This document shows, piece by piece, positions 22,701-34,700 of a DNA stretch of 47,926 nt. Within the stretch, counting starts at the first letter, position 1, and every line of letters begins with the position of its first letter. Below the pieces are notes generated by a model that was given only the letters and a program-made list of their open reading frames with translations, was not told the origin of the DNA and did not search any database. Both the position numbers and the translations under genes were made by a program. The DNA comes from Symbiodinium natans (taxonomy: Eukaryota > Sar > Dinophyceae > Suessiales > Symbiodiniaceae), in contig CAJNDS010000859.1 in assembly GCA_905221605.1 (NCBI GenBank), positions 10,001-57,926 of the forward strand, given 5' to 3'.

Positions 22701-25700
22701 AACACATTTTTGTACTAAGGTTCTAAAGGGAGTATACTGAGATTCTTGGGGGGGGGGGGGGGGGGCTGGTAAAAGGGTTGTGTGGGTATTGAGCATAGTT
22801 ACCCTCAACCCTGAAGCCCTCAGCCGTAAACCCCTAAGCCCAACCCTAAACCCTGAATCCCTAAAACCCTGCACCCTAAAACCCTAAGCCCTAAATCTGA
22901 AAACCTGAACCCTAAACCCTAAACCCTCAACCCTCAACCCTAAACCCTCAACCCTAAACCCTAAACCCTAAACCCTAAACCTTAAACCCTAAACCCTAAA
23001 CCCTCTTCCTTCCCAGGATGGTCACCATGAGCAGCGTCCTGTCTTCCTTGGAGCGCCTGGGCCTGCCACTAAGGGGGTTTAGGGTTTAGGGCGTTTAGGG
23101 TTTAGGGCGTTTAGGGTTTAGGTTTTAGGGCTTAGGGTTTAGGGTTTGGGGTTTGGGGTTTAGGGTTTAGGGCTTAGGGCTTAGGGTTGAGGGGTTTAGG
23201 GTTTAGGGATTAGGGTTGAGGGTTTTAGGGTTTAGGGTTTAGGGGTTTAGGTTTTAGGGTTCTGGGGTTTAGGGTTTGGGGGGGACGGTTAGTGGCTCAA
23301 GGGGGTCAAAGGGGCTTTAGGGGTAGCGTGGCGGAGGCTGTGAGGGTGATTTGGGGGGGGGGGGGGGGGGGGGGCCCCAAACCCTAAACCCTAAACCCTA
23401 AACCATAGACCCTAAACCCTAAACCCTAAACCCTAAACCCTAAACCCTAAACCCTAAACTCTAAACCCTTGGATCCCCCTCCCCAAGAACCGTCTACACA
23501 AGGCTGCTGATCAAGTGCCTCAGCGCCAGCCTTGACATGCTCCTGTGGACATTCTGCCTGCTGCTGGTCGCAATTGAGCGTTCAGCCTGAGGTTCGTTTT
23601 GCGTTTGGGTTTAGGGCTTAGGGCTCAGGGTTTAGGGTTTGGGGTTTAGGGTTTAGGGTTTAGGGCTTAGGGCTCAGGGTTTAGGGTTTAGGGTTTACAG
23701 ACCGCGCCAGTTCGTTTCGAAGCCTGAGCCATGCAGGGCCCCTGCGAGGATTTTTTAAAGCTATCTAGAGTTTCTAAAGCGACCGGATGCCAATTTCAGC
23801 CAAGACAAAATGAGATGTTCCCCCTTATACAAACAGATAGGGGTTCTAGTATCCCAGTACCCTCCTACTATCATCTGCACATCCTTAAACGAACCCCCGA
23901 AACCCCCAAAACCCCAAACCCCAAACCCTAAAGCCCTCAAAAGCGGAAGTCCCCTCAAGCCAGAACTCCAAACGCGTTGGCCTTCCCCACCTCCCCTCCC
24001 GAAAGTTTCTTGTTTTATGTTATTTCTGCTTTTAGCGCTCCCGGGGGGGAGGGGATAGTGTAGGGTTTAGGGTTTAGGCGCTTAGGGTTTAGGGTTTAGG
24101 GTTTAGGGTTTAGGGTTTAGGGTTTAGGCGCTTAGGGTGCGAATCGGTGCTCCCATCTTCGAATTCTCAGGCTCACGTTCATCCAGTGCGTGGCCGGGAT
24201 GGTGGTCAGCACACTCTGCAGCGACTTTCTGAAGGCGGGGGTGAAAATCGTTATTAGGGTCTAGGGGTTTAGGGGTTTAGGGTTTAGGGTTTAGGGTTAG
24301 GGCTTTGTCAGAGTTTGAACGCATTGCTCACATCCCCCAAACCTGGTCCTAAACCCAAAACCCTAAACCATAAACCCTAAACCCTAAACCCCTAAACTTA
24401 AGGCCTTGAGCTCGGAGCAGGGGCCCCCTAACCCTAAACCCTAAACCCTAAACCCTAAACTCTAAACCCTAAACCCTCAACCCTAAACTGAGGGCCTCAC
24501 ACTGACCAAGCTCTGAGCTTGGCTGGGGACATTCGGCGTTGGTGGTCTTGTGTGGCTTGCTCTAGATGCCCTGTGTATGGTTTTGTGTATACATCTATAT
24601 GTATATATACATATATTCATCTTTTTATACATATATATACACATATATATATATACATACTAATTTACGCATCGCATGTATACATATATATATATATATA
24701 TAGATGTATAGCCAGCATAATAAAAAGTGTGTGTATATATATATATATATATATTTATATGTATAGCCAGAATATACATAAGTGTGCTTCTGGGTACAGA
24801 CATAGGTATAGACATGTAGGTTTGGATCTGTGGTTCAGATTTGTGGGCGTTAGCGAGTGTTGGAATTTGAGGGTCACTGCCTCCTTGGAGGAAAACGGGT
24901 GAGAGAACAGAAAGCTGAGTTGATGGTTTAGGGTTTAGGGTTTCGGGCTCAGGGTTTCGGGTGTAGGGTTGGAGGGGTCTGTTGGGGCTTTAGGGCTTTC
25001 GGGTTTAGGGTGTTGGGTAGGGTAAGCACTAATTCTGTCGACTTGAAGGCCTTTAGGGTTTAGGGTTTAGGGTCTAGGGTTTCGGGTTTCGGGTTTAGGG
25101 TTTAGGGTTTAGGGTTTGGGGTAATCATATATACATATATATATATATATACGCTTTAAGGGGTTATATAGGGCCCCTCATTCTCTGATTATCTACTTGG
25201 GGGTTCATGGTACTGATTGACCCATTATAAGTGTACTTATCCATGTACTTACAACCCTATTTAGGGCACTTAAGGGGGCTTATAAGTACAGTTAGAAGTA
25301 CAGTTCTAATTGGTTAATAAGTACCATGAACCTCCAAGTACACCCCTAACCCCTGCACCCCTAAACCCCTACACAGTGGGCCCTTTTAGATGGCCAGTTA
25401 TAAGTCACTTATACTAGGATGCCCAGTAGTACCCTTATTCCCTTTTTGGGGGGTTTAGGTTCCCTTATAAACCCCTTTAAAGCAAAAAAAGGGCACCCTT
25501 TTTAAGCCCAGGTTACTGGGCAGCCTAGTATAAGTGACAAGTACTAAGAACCAGCCCTGAGAAGTTATCCCTGGCTCAAGGATGCGGGCCAGAACATCCA
25601 GCTGCGGGAGGAGGTGTACCGAAGCTTCCCAGACAGTCAGAGCGTTTGCAGGCCCTAAACCCTAAACCCTAAACCCTAAACCCGAAACCCTAAACCCTAA

Positions 25701-28700
25701 ACCCTAAACCCTAAACCCTCATCAGCTTGGAGCCTATTGAAACCCTAAACGCGACATGGCTCAAGGTTCGGGAGGCTGCGGGTGGTCTTCACATGGGCCC
25801 GGTCCGGGCAGAAAAAAGTAGGGTTAGGGTTTAGGGTTTAGGGTTTAGGGTGTAGGGTGTAGGGTGTAGGGTGTAGGTTTTAGGGTTTAGGGTTTAGGGT
25901 TTAGGGTTTAGGGCTTCGGTGTTGGCTTGGGGAGCTCGGTTAGCTGTTGAGCTCTCGCCGAGTTCGGCGGTCTCAGGATACTACGGCACCTTTACGCGGA
26001 CCTTCCTGACCATGTTCGAGATCCTGCTCCTTGTCGGAGTAGGCTACAGAACCTGAGCGTGGGCTGTGGAGTTGGAGAGTGTAAGGGAAAAAAGGCATAG
26101 GGTTTAAGGTTCAGCTCCAAACCCTAAACCCTAAACACTAAACCTTAAACCATAAACCCAGTGTTCGGGCCGTTTAGGGTTTGAGACTGGGAGTTTGTAG
26201 GGCTTGGGAGTTTGTAGGGTTTTCGAGGTGTTTAGGTTGCCAAGGTTTAAGGTCCAGGGCTTTAGGCTTTTAGGGCTTATAACGTTTCTGGATTCAGTTC
26301 AGGGTTTTGACGTTGTCTTTTTTTGTTTGTGTCGTGGGGTGGGGGAGGGGCCAAAGGTTCATCCAGGACCCAGAGTAAGCCCTTATTCCCTCTTTTGCGG
26401 TTTCGGTTCTCGTATAAGCCCCTGCAAGCCAAAAAAGGGAGCTTTCCTTCCTAGGTGACTCTTGGGTCTAGCTTTTTGAGGCTCGGGGGGGGGCTTGAAC
26501 CGGGTCCGGTTGGAGGTTCGGGTTGTGCTCTCCCTTCCTGAAAAGGGTTTCGAGGCCACTCTGCTTCCCAACCTTCACAGCCTCTGCGCCATATCGCGGC
26601 AAATCCTGAACCCAAAGCCCTGAACCAAACCCTTAACCTTTCACCCTAAACCTTTAACCTTCAACCCTAAACCCTTAACCTTTAACCCTACACCCTAAAC
26701 CCGTAGCCCTGAACCCGAAACCCGAAGCCCGAAACCCGAAAGAAGCCCTAAGCGGCCGAGGTTCGCGAACTGGGGCCCTCCCTGCCGGGTCTTGGTGGAG
26801 AACGTCAGCGAGTGGTTCTCCGTCTTCTTCCTTCTCTACCGATGCGTGCGACCCGACGTTCATCTTCCGGGCACATTGAAACCCTGATCCCCACGTAGGG
26901 TTTAGATTTTTTTTTTTTGCGGGGGGGGGGGGGGGGGGCTGGTGTGGTAAGGGTTTAGGGATTTAAGGGTTTAATTGAGGGCGCAAGGGTTCGGCTGAGG
27001 CTTGAGAACTTAGCCTGAGGGGGGGAGGGACAGCAGGCTTTAGGGTTTAGGGTTTAAGGTCTAGGTTTACCCTACCCTAAAACCCCAAACTTGCCCTAAG
27101 TTGGTGTTCTCCGAGTAGGAGGGCTGATTCTGTCAAGCGGCTTCCGAAGTTCTTTGTAGCGCAAACTCCAAACCCTAAAGCCCCTAAACTCCAAACCCTA
27201 AACCCCCGACATCCTAAACCCTCCAACTGAACACCGTGTTCCCGGGAGAAAGCCAATATCCGCTGCCGCCCCACGTAGCGACCTCCCTGAGTTGTTCAGG
27301 CTTGTCGGTATAGGGCCCTCTGCGCGAATCCTCGGCCCCAAGCCCTAAACTCTACAAGCCCTGAACGCCAAACCCTACACCCGAATCTCGCCGGAGCCCT
27401 ATGAACCCCAAAAGCCCCTAAAACCCTAAACCAGTAAGCCTAGGACCGGGAGTAGACCCTTTTTTCCTTATTTTAGGGTTGGGGTTCCCTTATAACCCCC
27501 CTTAAAACCAAAAAGGATGCCCTTTTTATTCCTAGGTTACTCCCTGGTCTAGCCCTAAACCCTAAACCCAAAACCCAAAACCCGAAACCCAAAACCCTAA
27601 ACCCTAAACCCTAAGCCCTAAACCAGTAAGCCCTTTCAACCCCAACCAGGCTGGGCTTTGCGGTTTTAAATGTCGCGACCTCGGGCTTCATTTGCATGCC
27701 ATTGGCGGTCGGACCTTTGCATAGATATGTCAAGTTTTCTGGGTTTTGAGGGCCTCTTATCCAGAAGGTGTGTTCAGATTCTGGGGGATAGGAGGATCCC
27801 GTTTAGAAACTTGTCAGAGGGCTTAAAGGGCCAACAGGGGCCAGCCCAGCATTGGAACGTGAGGTGTGCTAGGAACGTTTCTAGGCGAAGCGGTGCACAA
27901 GGAGGTCATCCTCATGTAGTAGAAGGTCTCCCTTCATACCTCCAAAGGTATTGATTCTCCCCTACCCCTTCCCCCCCTCCTCGAAAAAGAACAACTGAAT
28001 AGACAAACAATAACAGACAAGTGTTCGTATAGCAATACAAGCTACCCAGCATGCCAGGTCCATTTGCACAGACCCCCAACTGTATATACCCTTAGCCCGA
28101 AGTAAACTTCGTACCTGAGTGAGTACACTTTACACTTTTTGGGGGAACTGAAAGTGTACGCTGTTTGGGGGCTTACGAACTCAGCAACTAAGTAAATAAG
28201 CCCCAAAATGAGGAGCTCCTCAGGGTCTGCAAAAGCCGCAGGCTTGCTTACACTGCTACCCCCGTACCATTACAGATTCCCAGAGTAGTACAGCTTAAGT
28301 ATTATATGGGGGTTTGCGAAAATCGGGGTACCCTGTTTGGTTCCTTCAAAAGGATTATACAGTATTTTGGGGTTTCCTAAGGTTCGGAAATCCACATATA
28401 GGGAAGGCTACCATTCTGGGGGGGTTTGAGTACTATAGGGGGAGGGATCATGTTGAGACATGCCCGGCCAATGCTGGCATATCGGTGTTGCGGTCATGCC
28501 ATCGTTGGCTTTGAACTGATTGTCAGGTCGTGAACGCTGTGTTTGTGCAGCAGACGATGAAGACCGCGAGCTCGGATGAGGAGCTTGCTTTCAAGCAAAA
28601 AGAGAGGGACATGGCGGCGTACCTTGGGTGGCATCATGAAAGTTCGCTACCTTTTCGGTTGTTGTTGCTGCTGTTGCTACCGCTGCTGTTGTTGCTGCTG

Positions 28701-31700
28701 CTGTTTTCGCTGTTGCTGTTGCTGCTAGCTGCTACCATTGCTCTCACTATGAACTTGTCCTCCGTGCAGTGGACTGGTTGTTCTTTGCGTGCGGAAGGCT
28801 TCGAAGCTTGTCAACCTAAACCTTGGGAAGTTCCCCTATTAAAGGACTGTTAGTCTAAGGGGGAACATCCCAAACCTAAACGCTAAACCAGCACAAGCAG
28901 CACTCCACCTTCCAGCAGTTTTTGCTTCGGTGATAGACGGGAAGCAAGGCCTGCAACAGCAGAAAACACTTGTCACGGGTTCCCCTACTACCCCCCCGTA
29001 TACTACCCCCCCCCTCCCCCCCCTCCCCCAAATTTCCCCCCCCAGAATTAAGGTTCTTCAGGGATAGTTAAGCCTAGTTAAGGTTCTTTAAGAGGGGTAC
29101 CGAGGGAGGCAGCATAGAGTGGGGAATTAGTAGGGGAACCCATGAAATTAGATTCTGGCCACACTGCGTCCATGTTACTCTCAGCACAAGGAGCATGGTG
29201 GTGGAAGCCCCTCTTGGCACTTCCTCAACAGGGTTTAGGGTTTAGGGTTTAGGGTTTAGGGTTTAGGGTTTAGGGTTTAGGGTTTAGGGTTTAGGGTTTA
29301 GGGTTTAGGGTCCCAACAATCCCATTTGGAAAGCCAGAAAAGTGCAAGGAAGACGACTTGTTTTTGGGCTCTGCGATTAAGGCTGACGCAATCTCAGGTG
29401 CCGTTCCAGATGCACCCTAGGCCCTAAACCCTAAACCCTAAACCCTAAACCCTAAACCCTAAACCCTAAACCCTAAACCCTAAACCCTAAACCCTAAACC
29501 CTAAACCCTAAACCCTAAACCCTAAACCCTAAACCCTAAACCCTAAACCCTAAACCCTAAACCCTAAACCCTAAACCCTAAACCCTAAACCCTAAACCTA
29601 AACCCTAAACCCTAAACCCTAAACCCCCTAAACCCTAAACCTAAACCCTAAACCCTAAACCCTAAACCCTAAACCCCCTAAACCCTAAACCCTAAACCCT
29701 AAACCCTAACCCTAAACCCTAAACCCTAACCCTAAACCTAAACCCTAAACCTAAACCCTAAACCCTAAACCCTAAACCCTAAACCCTAAACCCTAAACCC
29801 TAAACCCTAAACCCTAAACCCTAAACCCTAAACCCTAAACCCTAAACCCTAAACCCTATACCCTATGCCCTATACCCTATACCCTATACCTTAAACCGAA
29901 CATATCCTCCCAGAAGGTGGTTCAGAAAAACACCGATGGGTAGTTTCCGAAATAAGGGTCCCTTTCTGGGTACCCACGATAAGGCTGCACCCTCTAAAAG
30001 GGATCCCAAAAAGGGAGCCGAATTTAGAGTACTACCCAGATGAGTGTCTACGACCACCTTTTTCTTCAAGGCGGATGCGGGCGACCAGCAAAGGCCTCCC
30101 AAAAACTCAGAAGATGACTCCAAATGACGAAAAGATGTTTGATGATAAATACCAAAAAGAGTGCTTCTGCAAGAGACATCTAGAACTAGGGTTGAGGGTT
30201 TAGGGAAGTTTATGATTTAGGGTCTAGGGTCGTAGTTAGACCTCACATGTGTTGTTGAGCAGTTGTGGGCTCCAACTGCTCAGGTATGCACGGAAAGTGC
30301 GGCGCTTGTTTCAGACCATGGACGACTCGCATGATGGGGCTATCAGCTTGGAGGCCCCAGGGTTTCACTCACTTATGGGGTTCAGGGTCTAAGGTTTAGG
30401 GTTTAGGGTTTAGGGTTTAGGGATGAACGTCTGACACCAAGTTCTTCTCAGCGTGGCTCATTGCTGATCTTCGTCCTTCACGGCATGTGGATGTTCTAGA
30501 GGATGTGGCGCTGGCTTTGTGTGCATGCCATATACCCCTTATACCCCTGATATAGCCCGAATAAACCCTAAACCCTAAACCTTAAACCCTAAACCCTAAA
30601 CCCTAAACCCTAAACCCTAAACCCTAAACCCTAAACCCTAAACCCTAAACCCTAAACCCTAAACCCTAAACCCCCCTTAATGCCCTTTGTGCAGCAGGAA
30701 TTCTCGAAGTTGGTCAAGTCGCCCAAGCTGAAGTTCTGGATGAGTCAATTGGAGTTGCGTGGCCATGGGGACAGGGGGGGATTTTGGGAGGCAACCAGGA
30801 GTCAGATCAGAGTGGCTACGCTTAAGCCCCTAAACCCTGAACCCTGAACTCTAGAGTCTGGCTGAGTCTTTGCAGCACCCGTGCTCGCAATCGACGCGCG
30901 TCCAGCTGCAGGTAAACCCTAAACCCCAAAAACCCCCAAACCCTAAACCGCAAACCCCACTTACTGAACCCTAAACCCTAAACCCTAAACCCTAAACCCT
31001 AAACCCTAAACCCTAAACCCTAAACCCTAAACCCTAAACCCTAAACCCTAAACCCTAAACCCTAAACCCTAAACCCTAAACCCTAAACCCCCAAACCCTT
31101 AGAACCATCAAGGCTGGAGTACCATGACCTCCTTAGCCTCTTTGAGTTCCTCGACAACGGAGATGAGCAGATAACTTTGCAAGAGTTCATTGAAGGACAC
31201 GGGTTCTGAGTTTAGGGTTTAGGGTTTAGGGTTTAGGGTTTAGGGTTTAGGGTCTAGGCAGGCCCTTGCGATGCTTTTTAATGTTTCCCTTATTGGGTTT
31301 AAGAGGACTACATGTAGGGATCTGTTGCGGAGGGTTCTAAGGGCCATCCTAGTAGTGTTTCGTTCATCTTAACACCTCGACTGCTTGTTGTTGCCAGCTG
31401 GAAGCGATCTGATCAAGGGCTGCCTGGCTTTGGTAGCGTACCGGTTTGGTACCCTAAACCCTAGTCTAGGGTCATCCTAGACCCTAAACCCTAAACACTA
31501 AACCCTAGACCCTAAACCCTAAACCCTAAACCCTAAACCCTAAACCCTAAACCCTAAACCCTAAACCCTAAACCCTAAACCTTAAGCCCTAAACCCTAAA
31601 CCCTAAACCCTAAATCCTAACGGCGTGGACTTGCTTCCACAGTGCAGCGCTTGAATTGTAACGGGGTCGAGCTGCGCTTGCGGCACTTGCACGCCGACAG

Positions 31701-34700
31701 CAGGCGAACATGCATGGCTTGTCGTTGTCCGCCTTTACATTGCCATGTGTCGGTTGGCCGATGGGAGAGAGAAAGCTTTGGTATTAAAGGGTCCCAGCTT
31801 GTTGGGTGGCTTCGGGTTCCCATTGCTGAAGATGAAAAAAATTGCCTCCAATAGTGGTCACGCGCTTTTTTGCAAACGGCATTCCTGTATAGTTCAACAA
31901 GAGACTCAGCAAGTGCACGACTGGGTCTCTCAATACCTGACGTTTACTGGTCTTTCGACCTCCGCCGTGGCCCCCTCAACGTTTGGGCCTTCCTCTCCCT
32001 TTCATTCCTCGTTTGCTTGGGGGTGTTGGCATGGCTCGTTCGTTCTTGGAGGGCCAAGCAGCGAGCTCAGCAAGTGCGTAGGCGCGAGAGCGCCGCCGTA
32101 AACTGAAACGTGAACTGGCGCAGCTCAGGAAAAGAGCGGCAGAGCTGACAGCAAAAGCGAGAGTACTCTTCGCCTTCCCACTGGGTGTCGGAAAGTAGGC
32201 TTAGGACGGGCCAGAGGGGTTGCAAGGCATAAAGTTCTTCGACTACGAGGAGCGAGAGCAGGTCTAGCATAGACCCTAAACCCTAAACCCTAAACCCTAA
32301 ACCCTAAACCCTAAACCCTAAACCCTAAACCCTAAACCCTAAACCCTAAACCCTAAATCATCAACCCTAATCCCCACAGACCCTAAACCCCGAACCCACG
32401 TAGACAGCGACCTTCAAAGCCTCTGAAAGCAGGAGCATCCCGGTTGCGCGGTCATGCGAAGGCCCTGGACGCACGGGGCCTCAAAACCCGGCCAGAGGTT
32501 TAGGGTTTCGGGTTTAGGGTTTAGGGTGTAAGGGTTGCAGGGTTGCAGGGTTTCAGGGTTTCAGGTTTCATGGCTTCAGTGTTTGCAGGTTGCAAGGTTT
32601 GGGGTTTCAGGGTTTCAGGGTTCAGGGCTGAGGGTTTTTGGATGTGTTGTTGAGTCATGGTTGGGGGTTTCCCTAAGTCCTAGACCCTAAATCCCCTGAA
32701 GCTGCAGCGGTACACAGCGGCGTGGTCAGGACATACCGTTGATTTTTGGCACACGGAACAGACAAGAGTTGTGCTCCTGGGCCCAGGGCATCCCGAAAAG
32801 TCGGGTGGCGCACGACCAAAACCCCTTAGAACCCTTAGAAAGCGCGGGGGCGCGAATGCGTATTGACCTGGAGGGTAAGGCCTTGGTGGACCCTCGCAAG
32901 GCGGCGCAGCTTGCAGGTTGCGAGTTTCGGGGAACTGGGAATCTGGTATGATTCTGCGATGCCACCGTCCCGCTTGAGGCGATCACGAGCATAGGTGGCT
33001 GGGACTTGAGGCCGAAGCCTCAACCCTGAACCCTCAACCCTAAACCCCAAACCCTCAATGGCTGCCAGTCAGAGAGCACTAATACTAGCATTCCCTTATG
33101 GTGCCTATATGATTCTGCTACAAGAACCCCCCAAAACCCGATGCTAATTATCAATGCCCCTAAATTGCAGCGTCTAACCCGCGACTCATGAGCCTTGATC
33201 CCTGCACCCCCCCAAAATCCAACAGCTTGAAATAGGAATTGTGAAAGTTCAGGTTTAGGGCTTAGGGTTGAGGGCTTAGGGTTTAGAGTTCCCTGAATCC
33301 TGAAATTCAACAAACTTAAGATCGCAGGATCCTAACACCTCCCGGCGAGCTCATCTCCAGGGATGGCTTGTTTGGGGTTTAAGTTTTAGGGTTTAGGGTT
33401 TAGGGCTTCGGGTTTAGGGTTTATGGTTTGGGGTTTAGGGTTTGGGTTCAGGGTTGTCTGATTTCAGGCTTTCGCGGGGGCAAGGTTTTGGAGGCTTTTG
33501 CGCAGTGCATCATCCGAAGAATGAGATCCGAAGAGACAGGGCAGGGAACGTCCTTCCATGTGCAGACCAGCTTTAGTCAAGAGTTGTATCTATTGATAGA
33601 GCTTTAGTCAAGAGTTGTCTCCGTTAGTAGGATGTAGACAGGTTGCTCATGTTGATGTATTCGTTTGAATTTATTCACCGTATGTAACCAAAAATGTAAT
33701 TTTTTTGGCAGTATTGCGTAGTACTTGCGCATCGGGCTGTTTCGTGCGATTTCGCAAACAGAAGCGCCATGACATCGGTTTTGCACTTGCTATGCAGCAC
33801 GGACGCTCACATGGGTCTGATCTAGAGTCTACTACATAAACGCTCTCAGGCTGCAAGCACCCTGAATCCTAAACCCTGTCCAAATTATACTGAGGTCCCA
33901 AAAGTCCCTAAACCCGAAACCCTAATCCCTAAACCCCAAACCCTAAACCCTAAACCCTAAACCCTAAACGCTAAACCCTGAACCCTAAACCCTAAACCCT
34001 AAACCCTCTTAGCCAACCCAGGTCTGGCGTTTGGAGACCAAGCTGGAGGTGCTGTTTGAGGCTTCGGCCGGGTTGGGCTAACCAACCCTGAGCCTTAAAC
34101 CCTAAACTAAACCCTAAACCCTAAACCCTAAACCCTAGACCCTAGACCCTAAACCTTCGCTTCCCCTTCCCTCAACGCGACATTTCAGGGCTTATGCCCC
34201 TCGAAGCCCTAAGCTCTAATTCTAGAAACCTAAACCCTAAACCCTAAACCCGAAAGCCTAAACCCTAAAGCCTAAACCCTAAACCCTAAACCCTAAACCC
34301 TAAACCCTAAACCCTAAACCCTAAACCCTAAACCCTAAACCCTGAACCCTAAACCCTAAACCCTAAACCCTAAACCCTAAACCCTAAACCCCTGAGAAGC
34401 TATGTGCGCCCTGAGGAAGTATTGCGGTCGCAGGCGAAGGACCTGTCCCCGCAGCTCTCTTCGTTTGTGCCTCGGCTGAAAAGACATCCTGGACCCCAAG
34501 CCCAAAACCCTAAGCCCTTAAACCCTGACACCGCCTTAACCTCAAGCCCTAAGCCCTACAGTAAACCCTAAAACTTTTCCTATAGGGGTCATTATACTAG
34601 AATGACCCCCAAAGCCCTATTCTAATTATTCAAGCCCCTATATTAACGTGTTGAAGCCTTCAAGCATCGGAGCCAGGCATGTTTCGGCAAGGTATTATGG

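Noticed and set aside
25575-25582. GGCTCAAG as a relict spliced-leader sequence
   Set aside because: Only the last bases match the dinoflagellate leader end; here it is the acceptor of channel exon 11.
28530-28853. 107-codon frame with poly-Leu as a membrane protein
   Set aside because: It starts inside channel exon 15 and runs past the GT donor into a CTG-rich triplet stretch; the Leu run is triplet repeat in the intron.
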